DNA of 64,000 bases from Lates calcarifer. Its lineage: Eukaryota > Chordata > Actinopteri > Centropomidae. The position numbers and the translations under genes were made by a program. Positions within the stretch are counted from its first letter, which is position 1. Every line of letters starts with the position of its first letter. This document shows positions 1 to 29,000 of the stretch, piece by piece. The stretch is from the NCBI RefSeq assembly GCF_001640805.2, contig NC_066845.1, forward strand, positions 21,640,307-21,704,306. Direction: 5' to 3'. A model generated the notes under the pieces. The model was not told the DNA's origin and did not search any database. It saw only the letters and a list, made by a program, of their open reading frames with translations.

Positions 1-261
1 CCTAGAGTTAGACCAAAATAATGGATGTGACACACAAACATTAACATAGTGAGTAGTCTCCTATTCAGAAATGACACAAGGAAAAATGTAATTTACCAAG
101 ATGTAACTTCAGTTACATCAGTACACTCTGTAGCACAAAGTGAAGTGAAACAACAGTTACTCTGGGGAATATAATTAATGCAGGGCATGGTTGGATTTTA
201 TAACATACTGTATATGTCCATCCATGCATAGAGGCACAAGTAAACTCCTCCATTGTTGCCT

Positions 262-283
262 CACACACACACACACACACACA
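262..283. repeat. (AC)11 microsatellite
   Basis: Uninterrupted dinucleotide run inside olfml2a intron 7. Confidence 0.95.
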
Positions 284-349
284 TATTCATCCTGCACACC
301 AGTCAAATTATTTAAAAGTTTACATCCATGTCTGTTAAGAATCATCCCT

Positions 350-15959
<15,610 letters not shown>

Positions 15960-17052
15960 TTTCTCTCTGCAGTGTGTCGAAAGTTCAGAAATCCAAAGAA
16001 ATCCAGTTAGTGCGTTCAGTCCATGTGGTAAAGCGCCTATATTAACTCCATGTCCACTTCACACATAGAGGATCGTGCAGTGTGGGTCCGTCTGTCTGGA
16101 TGTATGGATGTTGCGTGTATGTGCCGTGCTGTGCGCCCTGACTGCACCCGCGCTCTGCCTGCAGCCCGGCCCACACTGGGCACCGTGACTCCCGCTGTTC
16201 ACTGATGGGAGGGGTTTGTTCCCAAGTTTAAAGTAATAAGGAATGAATCTTTTCAGGAGGACAGCACACTTGCGCTCTTTACAGAAATCTGAAGGACTTC
16301 TGGCGCCATCAACTGGCCAGTTACAATTTTGCAACTCCGTTCCAGTGCGGCTGAGACAGACGTTAACGTGTGTTCACAGACTGGACACACATTAGGAATT
16401 ACCCTCATCAAGCTTAGGGAATAAAGCAACACTCAGCTACAGTGTGTCTCTGCCAGTGGCTGTTTTGCTGTAGTGGTGCGTATTTTCCAACGTATTTCCG
16501 GGTAAATTAAATGATAAAATATTAAAAAATTGCCTTTTTTTCGATGTAGAATTGAATTATATTACTCAACACTCGAGATCAACACTGTTCTCAAACCCCC
16601 AAGATATGTAGGTATGAAAAGATGTCATCTTTTACCCGACTGTTCTTCTAGGTGTCTGATCAGTCCCATATTACTTCTGCAGCTGGACAATGAGTCCAAA
16701 CACACAGTCAGCATCATAAGAACTGTCCTCAGAGACAAGAAGAACAAGGAGTCCTGCAGGGGGGGGGGGGTATAATAGGAAATACTGATCTGATTTAGTG
16801 CCTAGATGTGACAGTCAGAGTTAGTTCAGCTGGGAAACTTCATCTCTGCTACAAACAGTTGGATCAACAGTCAACTAGCTGCTGAAGTGAAACCCTGTGC
16901 ATCTTTCAGACGGACAGAAAACACAGTTACACAGCATCACATTTTCTCTTTGTAGCAGTTCAGACAGTTTGACTTCAGTCCCTGATCACTGAACCTGTTA
17001 AAACATGATATTCTACATAACTACATAACTAGAGAAGACACACTGAAACACT

Positions 17053-17053
<1 letters not shown>

Positions 17054-17089
<36 letters not shown>
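17054..17089. repeat. (AC)18 microsatellite
   Basis: Pure dinucleotide run in the divergent promoter interval. Confidence 0.95.
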
Positions 17090-17091
<2 letters not shown>

Positions 17092-17324
17092 GATCACACC
17101 ACAGTGTGACCACCAGAGAGCAGCATACACTCAGCTACCTCTCACTGATGAACCATCTCAGATACACATTAAATGTGCTGCTAACGCTGACCGTGTTCTG
17201 CTTTTAGCCAAACATTATCTTACAGTCACCAGAGGCTGTTGATAGTGTTAGCACGAGCGTGTTAGCTTTCGGCTTGTCTCGGTTAAACAGTGCAGTACCA
17301 TGAACTCCAGGTTGAGGGTACGAG

Positions 17325-17343
17325 ACTACACTTCCCACAAAGC
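17325..17343 (+). promoter_or_regulatory. ZNF143/SBF-like promoter motif
   Basis: ACTACACTTCCCACAAAGC closely resembles the long ZNF143 (Staf) motif ACTACAATTCCCAGAATGC, which is typical of CpG-type and bidirectional promoters. It lies about 860 bp upstream of the nr6a1 start codon and 1.4 kb from the olfml2a start. It is motif evidence only. Confidence 0.4.
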
Positions 17344-18176
17344 CTGCAGCTGAAGTTGCGTAATCTCTGTTGTGTGTTTGCGCTGCCTTCTTGTCATGTG
17401 GGAAAAACTAAAGTTCATAATGTCAGACGACCAGAACATGATTAATTAACAGAAAATGATTTAATTAATGATTCAGATTGAAAATATTTCATCTCTTCTT
17501 TTTGCAGACTCAGATTCAGACAGTGTGACGGAGTGTCGTCCTGAGCTGAGTTACACACAGCAGTATTTGTAGGCCCGGGCTACACCTCTAACAAAAAACT
17601 CAATCATCGCATCCTACAGAGTGTTCCCTCTCCAGACAATACAATGCTGTCAATTCTAATTATTCACTGACAGATATTAGTTTTTTGTAAGAGCTGAGAT
17701 TATTCTGGTTTTGGTCTTTGTAGTAAGCCTACTGAACATAGGCTTCTATAATGATTCAGGTAAATATATTATAAGTATTTGTAAGAAAAAAACGTTGTCA
17801 TTTCTTCTTTCAAAAGTTAAAGTTTTTTGCTTTAACATTTGTCTTAGTCAGGTCCGCAGTCGGATTTCCAATTTGATTTAAGAGCCACTGTCCTCCAACC
17901 GTCCTCACAGGCCCTGAACGCACCACCCTTGGGGGTGTGGATCCAGTTACTCCCCGCTGACTAGAAGCAGGCCAAAGCATGGGACGACGGTCGGAGCAGT
18001 GAAGCAGCCAGGCTGAGGACGGGGACAAAGCAGCGCCAGCTCGGTTCACTTCAGACTGCACTAACGCCATCAGCATCAGTGTAATCTCATTATCATCATC
18101 ATCAGCAGCAGCAGCAACAGCGTGCAGGTTCTTCGTGGTGGTGAGAGGCGACGCCAGGCTGACTCAGGATCAGCCC

Positions 18177-18218
18177 ATGCCGGAGGATGGAGATAGAGAA
18201 GAGGACGAATGGGTTTGA
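18177..18218 (+). other. Overlapping uORF of nr6a1
   Basis: An ATG in weak context (C at -3) opens 13 codons, ending at TGA 18216-18218, inside the main coding exon but in another frame. If the transcript start lies upstream of it, it could lower translation of the main ORF by leaky scanning. This is seen in the sequence; the effect is inferred. Confidence 0.4.
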
Positions 18219-18253
18219 CTACCCGGAGAGAAATAACGCCAAGTCCGTTAACG
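18187..18253 (+). CDS. nr6a1: nr6a1 exon 1 (coding part)
   Basis: The ATG at 18187 has an excellent Kozak context (A at -3, G at +4), and an in-frame TGA at 18160-18162 excludes an upstream start in this frame. It encodes 22 codons ([14 protein letters not shown], then RNNAKSVN) plus one base, ending at the donor AACG then GTAGGC. A CA tract of 60 bp begins 13 bp past the donor. An overlapping upstream ORF starts ten bases earlier in another frame. Confidence 0.82.
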
Positions 18254-18265
18254 GTAGGCGCGCGT

Positions 18266-18329
<64 letters not shown>

Positions 18330-18652
18330 CTACTGTATAAAACTCTGGAGCGTATATATCCAGGTCTGTGTGAGCAGCCCGCTCTCTCTGCTCCTCCTCA
18401 GACCTGGTCATACCTGCTGAGGTTTTACACAATAAAGAAAAACGTTGTGTGAAGGCAGGTTTTCAGCCTGTAGTCACCTCTGTCTGCTGACAGCAAGTTG
18501 AGGCTGTTGTTGGACTGAAACTCCCGCAAGTCGGGAGAGACTGACTGTCTGTCAGAACTGTGGCAGAGTTCGGTTTGTTGGGATTGTTTGCTGTGTTGGA
18601 TGAGTGGACATGATCCGGTTTGTGAGTATCGTTGTTGTGTTTGCTTCCTGAG

Positions 18653-18688
<36 letters not shown>

Positions 18689-20994
18689 TATCTGGAGCTC
18701 ACTGGGAACAGGGGTCGGAATGTTTTTATTTGGAGGTGGTCAGTCAGGCTCGGAGAGATCGTAAAAGGTGAACTTTTGAACTTGGAGAACGCCCTGAAGC
18801 CATTAGCTGCTCAGTCCCCAAAATCCGGTCCTAGCCGAGCTGCGCAGGACGGAGAGGATGGAGTGAAGGCGAGAGGAAGGAAAAAGCGATAAAAAGACAT
18901 TTCATCTTTATCTCCGCTGCAACCCGTTCACATGGGAATGACTGGGCTGTTTAGACCGAGCCCCCCTCCCCAGTTTATTATTTCATCATAGGGCCCATGT
19001 TGATCAGGTCCAGGCCCAAACTCAGCCCCGCAGGATCTTAGATCAGGCTCTGTCCTGGCGCCAGTCCTGGATCTTGCCCCCACGCGGGTGATTGAAGATT
19101 TATTGACATTTCCGAGAATGAAATTCCTTTAACTCTAGCTGAGCACACTCACCCTGAGCTCTGACACTGGAATAGACTGTGTGTACTGGTGTGTATGTGT
19201 GTGACAGTTGTAAATGAGCTGCGTTAGAAAAGCAGGGGGCTCCTGGAAGATCTGATGGATCTCTGTCCAAAAAGTTTTCTTGTTCTGTGCTCGCGGTGTT
19301 TGCACAGAGCATTTTAACAGATACGAAAAACTAATGATAAAAAAAACTCACTTCAGTAAACAGATTAGAAAAGATTAAAAACTTTTCAGAAATTAAACCA
19401 AAATAAGGGCACACGTCGATGCAGATGAGTTGATTAGTCATTCAGAGTAAATTAATCACCGTCAATTTTGATCATTACATCAGATTTATTTACATGTCAT
19501 ACAAGTCTTTTATCAAGCACAGAAGTGAATATGAGGTTTTGACCGTTGGTTGAACACGCGGACACATCTGAAGACATCACCATCCGGTTTTATTCTAACA
19601 AGCTTTTTTCACCTTTAAACTGTTTTCTGATATTTAACAGACACAATCAACCAACTGAAACAACAATGAACGGATTCATCTCAAATGAAACCAGTTGTTA
19701 GTCGCAGCCATACGAACCTTAAAACCAATAAGGATTTAATGAAATGAACTCTATTATTTATTCACTTTTTCTTTGATTGTAAAATATTTAAAAAAAAATG
19801 TTAAACAAATTCCTAAATAACAAAATGAATATAAATGAACATGAACACAAACACAGAGACATGAAGGAATATACCAAAGGAGGCTGAAAATATATATAAT
19901 AAGATTTGATCAGCTCTTAATTAGGCTTTCATTTTGAAATAATCAATAAAAAAAAAAATTCAATTTTTCTTATTTCTGTGAGACTGATAAAACTAAGAAC
20001 ATTTGAGCAGTTTTCACATGGTGTAGAACGTAGTTCCTCTACCACAGTCATGTATTTGTCATCATTATACAGAAGAATAATTCTGGCTGAGGAAGGCCTT
20101 TGTAGATAACACAGAACTGAAATGAGAAGTCTGTTCATTGATTAGTAGAACAACAAAATATTGGACAAATATTTTGATAGGTGATTAATCAATGATTTTT
20201 CAAGCAAAAATGTCAAACACTCTCTAGTTCTAGCTGTTCAGTTAGGATTTCCACCGTCTTTGTTTCGTGTGGTAGTAAAGTGCAAACTTGTGGATCTTCA
20301 TTTTGGTTTTGGATTTTTTGGTTGGAAAAAACCGACTGACCACGGGCTCTGAGAAACGGTGATAAACATTTTTCCACTGTGTTACATAGAAACAAAGCAG
20401 CCAAAGCCTCCTTACAGCTTTTGATGACATAACCACATTTGAAGAACAAACTCAATTTCCATTGATTTTTGAATTGACGTGGAATTTGGTTTTCCCCCCT
20501 CTCTCTCTCTGCTCAGTGAAGTATGCTTGTTTTAATGTAATTGAAGTCATTGCAAGAAGAAGGAGTAGGAAGAGGGAGGAAGACAGGTTGGGTGGAGGGG
20601 TTAAGCATTTGTGTGGATCCATGTTTGGGCCTTGGGGGGGTTTGCAGGCTGGCATGGTGGGACTGAAAGAAAGTGCCTCGTCAGCCCCTGTTCTGGCCTG
20701 GGCGGGGGTCTGCCCTGTCCCTCAGGGCAGGGTGAAGAGGATGGCTGACAGTGGGTGGGGCAGGGACAGGATGCGAAACCCCCCAGTGTGACGCTTGAAT
20801 GATAAGCCAGGAGGAGTACAGTAGAGGAGGAGGGGCTGCTACTGCTGTGGTGGTGGTGAGTGGAGGAGGAGGGGGGTGGGGGCCACGCAAGCAGATGTGA
20901 TCCATCATGTCATGTTTTCTTCTTCTTCTTAACTCGACTGCCTCTGCTATCAGAAGATCTGTGTCAACAGTGACAAGAGCTGCACCTCACACAC

Positions 20995-21025
<31 letters not shown>

Positions 21026-23035
21026 ATAAATGAAGGTATTTTAAATAGTTGGAGCAGATCTCTAATGTAACAATTTTACTGATATTAATGAGAATAAGTG
21101 GACAGATCTGGCTGCTTTGTTAATCCCAAACACACCTCAGACTTAAATAGAATAATGATAGGTGAGGAACCTTTTTTATATGAAAAAACAAATGAAAGGA
21201 ATATTTAAATATTTTCCATTTAATATTCTCAGAATATTTCCAGAGTACTGAGTTAATCTCAATAACAATTCATCTTCTGGTTATTCCTTCCATTAATTGG
21301 TTAATCATTTGGTCTGTGAAAAGTCCAAAAATAGTGAAAAAAATGTCCACTACAGTTTCTGAAAGCTCAAGATAGTGTCTCTAAATGTCTTGTATCCAAC
21401 CAACAGCCAGAAACTCCAAAATATTCAATCTGTAATCAGAGAGAAGCAGGAAATCCTCACAGAGTTATTGACATGTTTGTTTTAAAAATACCTGAAACTG
21501 TAATCAAAGTAGTTGCTAATTAACTTCAAGCCAACCCAGTCTGTTAAGTGACTAAAAGTTGCAGCTTTACAACAAATTAGTGGTGAAATAAAGTTAGATC
21601 TTAATAATGCTGATTTAATTCTGATTTCAAGGTAATTTAAGTAATAGTTGTAGTAGTTGTAGTTTTAGTTGGTATTTTGATTCCTGTTTGAACTTGTTTT
21701 TTAAATGTGTGTTTTCAAGCCTGAAGGTGTTTAAATCTTTGTCCAGAAATGAGGGAAATCCAGCAGAGGTCAGATAATCAATGACATGTCTCTGTGGGTG
21801 CTCTGTCAGGGCCTGAATCCAAGTTATTTAGTTCAATATTAAATTAGTTAAAATGACCCTTTTCTGAGAGAAATTTGCCATCAGTCGCTATACATCAGAT
21901 ACTGAGATGAAACAAAATAAATTGTAGACTGAAGGATTTTAACTCGGTGTTTCACGAGTTGTAAATGTTATCAAACAGAAAATTTTAAGACATTCCACCC
22001 CATGCTCATTAGCATTTCAAACAAATCTCCACAGCAGATGCTTTTTAAGACTTGATATGGATGAATGATGGGATTTTAAAGTGTGTGGAAATCTAGAAGA
22101 AGAGGCTTGATAATTTGACCCTGGCATTTACTGGATTTCTGTATTTTGTGAACAAATTAAAAAAACAGGCCTAGCTGATTATTATAGGCTGTACAGTTTA
22201 TCCAGGTTTTATAAAAAGCAGGACACAATAATATATGAACACAATGACATATTGCTTTAGTTTTTCTTCCCACAGAAAATAAAACAGACTTTGATTTGAA
22301 AAAGAGAGAAGTAGCTTGATTGATAAACTATTGCTAATTTTAAGTTATTTCAGATTTTAACTACTTTTTTAAAAATCAGATTTTAAATACTTTTACACAT
22401 TTTTTAATAATATTTAAGAAATCAATATGTTAAATGTAGCTAATAATGAAATATTAACAAAAAAAAAACATTTTAAGAAGAAATTCAAGATGTTGGTGCA
22501 TTTAGAAGACTATTTTTTATTTTGAGTTTTTAAAACCACCTTGCTATTTGGAGGTATGTTCATTTTCTAACAGTCTACTGTTATAATGAATTATACATCT
22601 CTTTAAAGGAGGATGGTTTTACTCCTGTAAACATAAAAAAATCAGTTAATTTTCTACATTAATTTCTTAATTATTTTAGCATTTTTTGGTGGTTAATGTT
22701 GCCCATTCTATTTTATAGACATTAGCCACAGTGACAGTTCAAGAACAGACATTGTTTTGGCTGAAACACATTTTTTTCTGTCACAGTCACGTTTTGTAAG
22801 GAGTCTTGGAGTTCTGTCATAGATGTTTTTTGTTTCCTTGTGTCTTTACAAATTTAATATCCACAAATGAAAACTTAACAACAAACAAAAACATGTTTAC
22901 TTAGTAACAGATTTGTAATTTAGGTGACAAAATAACTTTGGTTTATTAACCAACTCTGTTTCAGATGTTCATCTTTGATTTCATGCAGTCACACATGAGC
23001 TCTGCTATTTTTTTTTTTTTTGAAAAGTCGATTTT

Positions 23036-23071
<36 letters not shown>

Positions 23072-26000
23072 CATGATGTGTAGAACTTTAAACATTTTCT
23101 TCAGGAAGCATTTGAAGACAGAGAATATAATGTGTGAATAGAGGATGATTGTAAGGTGAGGACTGTGTATGAAGACTGAGGCCAGCGTTCCTGAGCAAGG
23201 TCCTCATCTTGAGGTATGAGTGTCCTTCATCCTGATGCTGCTGTTTCCAGGCAATAAACATGGATGTGGTCACAACGAAGATTATCAGATAGTGAGGCAA
23301 CAGTAATGACAGCAGCAACACAACACAACACCTGACACATGATCCTGTTCTGTTCTCAGTCAAGCAGTTAAAATTTGATGACAACTGAGATATGAGGAAA
23401 ATCAACTGAAAACACCTTTTCTGCATCTAATGGAAAATCCACCAGTCATCAATGCAAAACTATTGCAACTTGATATGATTGGATTTTTAATTCGGATTAC
23501 ACACTAATCATTTAATGACACGTGTATCATTATAAAGATTTGAATCAAAATGAAGAAATGGGACAAACTGAGAGGACATCCTCCAAATGTACCTAAACAA
23601 TGGTTATAATGTTTGAACTGTGAACAAGGTGAAAAGTTTGTGTGAATTAAAAAAGGGTGATTAGGTGATTTGACAGATGTTAAAATATTTTATGAAAAAC
23701 CACTAATTTTCCCCATTTCCCCCATCATTTAGTGTTAGAACTCCCACTAATGATTGTAATATTATAATGTATTGTTGAGAAAAATACTCAGTCACAGTCT
23801 GACTAATTGAGTAGTACTTGGTTCTTAGAAACAGCAATAAAATCCCATTAATATATAGTTCATGGAGGGATGGAGAGAGAAAAATGAACTAATAAAGATT
23901 TAGTAAAAGAATGGAACTATGAAGGTCAAAAAGCTGAGTGTGGATAGAAATATAGACTGGATAGATACATTTAAAGGTGACAGTGTGAACTCTGTAATTT
24001 CTCATTTAGTTTTTGTGACTTTTGATACTTGTGTTAGTGCTCACCAAGCTGTTCTCGTTTTCCATGGGTGCGTGGGGTGGGGTGGGGGTGGGGGGCAGGG
24101 AGCGCTATGGGAACGGTGACCAGGGTCAATGGGATGTTGCTCTTGAAGCATTAATGGTTTGCTCTCTGCTGACCTCCACATAACCCAGGAAAGTATTTAC
24201 AGCCTCCACTTGATCCATGAGCTACAAGCCAGGGTGGCAGTGAGGCTGCTCTCTGAGATGTTTGCTAGCTCAATCCTGGCAAAACTGTAGTCTCCAACAG
24301 CTGCTAATTAGCTGCAGGAGAGGATGGGGGAGGAAGCAGCTCGCTGCCATAAACCATATTTTGAGGGGAGATGTATTATAGTAAGTATAGGGAACAGTTG
24401 GTACAGTGACGCTGCTGAGTTGCAGACCATGCTTTTGTCAGGCATCTGTGATATTCAACACGTAGCCTAGCCAGAGGTCATAAATGTCTTCAATTTGAGT
24501 TTGAATTTGGGTGGAGGATGAGTTTACAGGCAGCTGTAAAACACTGAACTTGGTATGTAGAGTAGGGATGGCTTTCCTGTGACACTGCAGGGCTGGAGGA
24601 TGCAGTTGTTGGGGGGTTATAAAAGAGCAGCTGAGCAGTTTCAGTTCAAAAACACTATTTCCATTTTAGAGGGGAGAACAGGGTCTCATGTTAGTAGTTA
24701 TAACAGTTAGGTGTCACTTTACTTGGATATTTGAATTAGAGAAGAAGCTCACAGTTGATTTGTCTGAAAAGAAGGTGCCAGTGTCTGGACACAGAGCTCC
24801 CTCCACGCCGAGAAGATAGGACACTGTTGGATATGATTGGTTGTTGAAGCAGGGTCCTTCCATCCTCACTGGTCACTTCACAGTCAACAGAAAAGACACA
24901 TAGAGCTGTGCATATTGACTCTTTTAACAGGTATCTGCTAAACAGTTACTGATCTCATTACCTTAACACACAGACACACAGTTAGGAACAAATATTTGCT
25001 GGTTGCTCACTTGAGTTCAAGTTTTAAACTGCAGTACACCTCAGCTGTGTAAGGACTAAAGTGTACGAGGTCTGCATCAACAAATCTTTCCATTATCTAT
25101 TCACATGTACCTGTCAATATTTTTCCAGTTTGTCGATAAATTTTGTCTGTTACATTTCCCAAGAGCCCCAGCTGACATGGTCATATATCAACAGTCCAAA
25201 CCCCCAAAATATCCAGTTTACTGTGGTTTGAAATGTATATATTTAGGACTTAAATGACAACACTGATTATTAATTTTCTGACTGATTAACTGACTAACTG
25301 TACAAATACACAGATTGAGTGTAGTGTAGGTTTGACAACTTTCAGACCAAGTGGCTCAGTTTTTAAGGACATAGAATTCTAATCCTTTCGATTCATTTAT
25401 CGATTTTTTAAAGAACAGTTTGTTTGGTGGAGTAAAAATCTGTTAGAAATGTCTGTTTTTATTTCTCTCAGAACAGTAACAGAACAAATATCAACTGTTT
25501 CATGTAACATAGATTCTAACTTGACAATCAAGAATCTAGTGTCTCTTAATGAATTCATTTATAACAGAATCCTTAATCCTGTCCTCACTTATTTTCCTCT
25601 TTGCTGAGAGGGAAACAGTGTTTGCTCCTCTCTGAGAGCTGAGCTGCAGCTGCAGAAACTGCAGGAGTAAAAATGACAAAGTGAAAATGTTATTTTTGCT
25701 TTATCATTCAGTGAATATGAGTTAAATAAACTGATCATGTTTTGCATGCACAATGCACTCAAATGTTACCTGAAGACGAGCTCAGTGTTGCACTGCTACA
25801 CGTTACAGAATATGGAGAGAACATGAATGAAATTCTTGATAAGATATTTGTATTTTACCAATTTAAGTCATCCAAATAGAGCTGATCATCGGAACTATCC
25901 CTAGATTCAAACCTCAGTAAGAAGTGAGATACAGCTGAATGTCAGGCAGATGCCTCTGATTTGCTCTTTTTTTTTTTTTTTTTGGTTTGTTTTGTAAGAT

Positions 26001-29000
26001 GATGATTATCAGATGGCTGCTACAGGTCTGAGTTTGCACAGTGCAGTACGTTCGCTGGCTCTGGAAGGTAGTAAAACTCTGACCCCTGGTATGATGAAAG
26101 GGAAGTTGCTCCTTTGAGCGTGTCAAGCAGCGGTGACAGAGTCCCCGCCCATCTGACCACAGCATGACCCTCTGCCCGGCCTCCCGCCAGGATTAGCACA
26201 GATGAAGACATACATTCATTTGCTTAACATAACATACACTGATGACTGTACTATCAAAAAGTCTCTGCAGCTATAAAAGGCCTTCACTTCTTCACTACTA
26301 TTTGATCTGATGAGCATTGTGGCCAATGTTGTGTAAATAGAAAGAAGGCTGAACTATAAATCTGTAAAAATCTCTAAACTGTTTTAAACATGTTTAAACA
26401 TTCAATATTTTTGGAATCTGTGAAAGAGTACTTAAACATTATGGAAAATACACCTTTTTTTTTCTTTTTGAGAGTATGATGAGAAGATCTATGTATCAGT
26501 CTCATGTCTGTGTGTTAGGTACACAGCTGGAGTCAGGATGTAGTTTGCTGCCTCAGCAGTCTGGTGAAAAAAATACAACCACTGACAGTTTGCTTGTTTG
26601 CTTTGTACACTAACAGAAAACAATTATTTGTGTTTTAGCATGAATTAATTGTTGAAACTACTTCTTAGTGAAAAGCAGTTCATCCATTCTCCCAGTATCT
26701 CTGTGCAGTTACAGTGTGTAGGTCTAGCAGAGGTAACTGTTTTGGTCTTGGTTGCTGTACCAAACCTCAGAGCATGCTCTGTGAACTTGAGTGGCACTGG
26801 GAGCAGCACCACGGGACCATACACTTTGTCAGCCAGGAGCAGCGGGGAGGACAGAGTAGACATTGTGCTGTGCTGTGTTACACAGCAAGGTCAAGGGTCA
26901 GGTGTAGAGGTCAAAGGGATGACTGCCAAGCAGCTTGTGAAGCCAACACATGAGTTCCTTCACAATCTGTCATATGTAATATCCACCATGGAGCACTGAG
27001 GGGCTCTGACCCTGAAGACAGACTGCTAATCAGGACCCAGACTGTTTGTCATGTTGAAGATGGAGCACCTACAACTGTTGCTGAATGGTTGTAAGTAGGC
27101 TCCAGTATTTGATTTACCTGTGGGGCCAGGTATAAGGTGGCAGCCCTCTCAGACTGAGCAGGCCAATCACACCCACTGGAGGCAACACTGGCCCCGTAAA
27201 GCAACAATAACAATTTGTCAGCAGAAGCTAGAGAGAGTGACCGTGCAGCAGCCAGGTGGTCACATAACAGTGGCAACATCTCCCCTCTCCACTTGGTTAT
27301 AACCCCATCTGCTCCTTCAAGGCTGTCTGAGACAAGCATACTGTCATGCATGGGTGTCTCTGCGGGGGGGTTCGAGTGGTGCCCAAGGGGTAAAGCAGCC
27401 CTCTCTGCTCTGACCTCTCAGCCTGCACAGGATTCATTCTGTCCTGCTGCAGAGTGAACAATGATCTATCTGTGGCTGCTGCTTCCTCTCATCCATCTTA
27501 CACTTGGGAGGGGTGATTGATTGATTGATTGATTGATTGACTGATTGAGCAGAGAGCTGACATCACTCAACCCACAACTGTATTGTGTAGGTGTAATCTC
27601 ACAAACTGTTGCTGGTCTGTGCTGTCCTCATTGCAGCTGTTACGCTGGAGCAAGGAATTTATTGACAGAGTATGAGAGTTGTGTTTTTGTCTCTTGTGGG
27701 ATCACAGTCACTAATGGAGCTCAGCACTGCGACACCTTGACCCTTTTCTTTTGATGAAGAATAAAACTTCTATTCAGCTTTAGTGCCCAGTATGAAATCC
27801 ATTAGGCTGCCAACTGGAAATGTAGAGACTGTTATAAAATGGCTATAGGTCACAATAGAGCAGAAACAAAGTTAAAGTGTGTCAATATAAATCCCAAAAA
27901 TCAAAGTTTACATTAAAGTAATGGTGGGTGAGTAAGAGACTAAAATACAACAGTATTGGAATTAGATATTTAAAGGGCTAGTTCAATCAAATGGGGAACT
28001 GGGGTTACTCTGGCATCTATATTCAACCTCTGTCTGTGTCGTCACGTGCCCTCCCTGTCCAGTGTGACAGTGTGATGGATGGTGGCTGTGTGGGTTGTAG
28101 TGCAGAGATAAAAGTAAGGCTGGCCCTGAGCCAGGCTGGCAGGTAGAGGCCAGCTCACTCAGATAACAGGCTGGTGTTGCCCTCCACTGGCCATGCGGAA
28201 CCCCAGCCATCTGGGACAGAAGAGCAGGGACAGTGATGGACTGAGATACAGGCTGTGTGTGTGTGTGTGTGTGTAAGAGACAGATTCCTGGGGAGTGCCT
28301 CTGGTTGACGACTTCAGTGGGATGGTGACATTCAATATCTGCTGCATGTAAATCTTAGTTGAAGCCTCTACATTGTGGCCTCATGCACAAGTAAGTATGG
28401 CCATATGGTGCTCTCTAGTGAGGGATGTGGTTTCTGTTGTATTGCAATATGCATTACAGTGTCAAGTGTGGGCCACAGCAAAGAGTGCAACATCAACTGG
28501 AACTAGGTTTGTTTGACCTACACTGTAGTAGAAAAGTATCTTTGTTACTGGAGGTTATTGTAAGTGTTTTCACATAGATCCACCTGCTCACCATCATTAC
28601 TCACAATCCCTGTTTACTTCTGTATTGTCAGCTTCCTGGAGCCACCTATATGCTTCAATTTGTTTTCCCTTCCTGCCTCCATTATTTTTATGATTGCATG
28701 ATCTGCTGATTGTTTCTATGATTATTAGTTTTTCCAACACTTAAGGTGACATCATCATCACATCGTCAACACTTCAAAGCCTATTAAATACAAAAAATAA
28801 AATATTCAGTTATATATTGAGTGTTATTGTGAATATTTGCTGTTTGTAAATGTGAGGATCTGATGATTTGTAGTTTGTATAGTAATAGTTAATAGTGAGA
28901 TGAATGATGGCTAAATTCCAGTATCAGTTTCAGGCTCCTGGTATCATACATGCTGACTCACTGGGACACTTGAATAGAGCAGAGCCATTGTTAATGTTAT

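Larger units (their letters stand above)
15960..18186. promoter_or_regulatory. Head-to-head olfml2a / nr6a1 promoter interval
   Basis: The two start codons face away from each other across about 2.2 kb. The same divergent layout exists in human (NR6A1 minus, OLFML2A plus, neighbouring starts). The interval is more CpG-rich near both ends (about 16.08-16.20 kb and 17.88-18.25 kb) than the introns. It contains an AC microsatellite (17054-17089) and a ZNF143-like site (17325-17343). Exact transcription starts cannot be seen. Confidence 0.7.

Noticed and set aside
18264..18452. ORFs rich in His-Thr or Cys-Val around 18.2-18.4 kb
   Set aside because: Translations of the CA/TG microsatellite.
27361..27400. 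tRNA B-box-like GGTTCGAGT
   Set aside because: No A box at the right distance and no cloverleaf arms.
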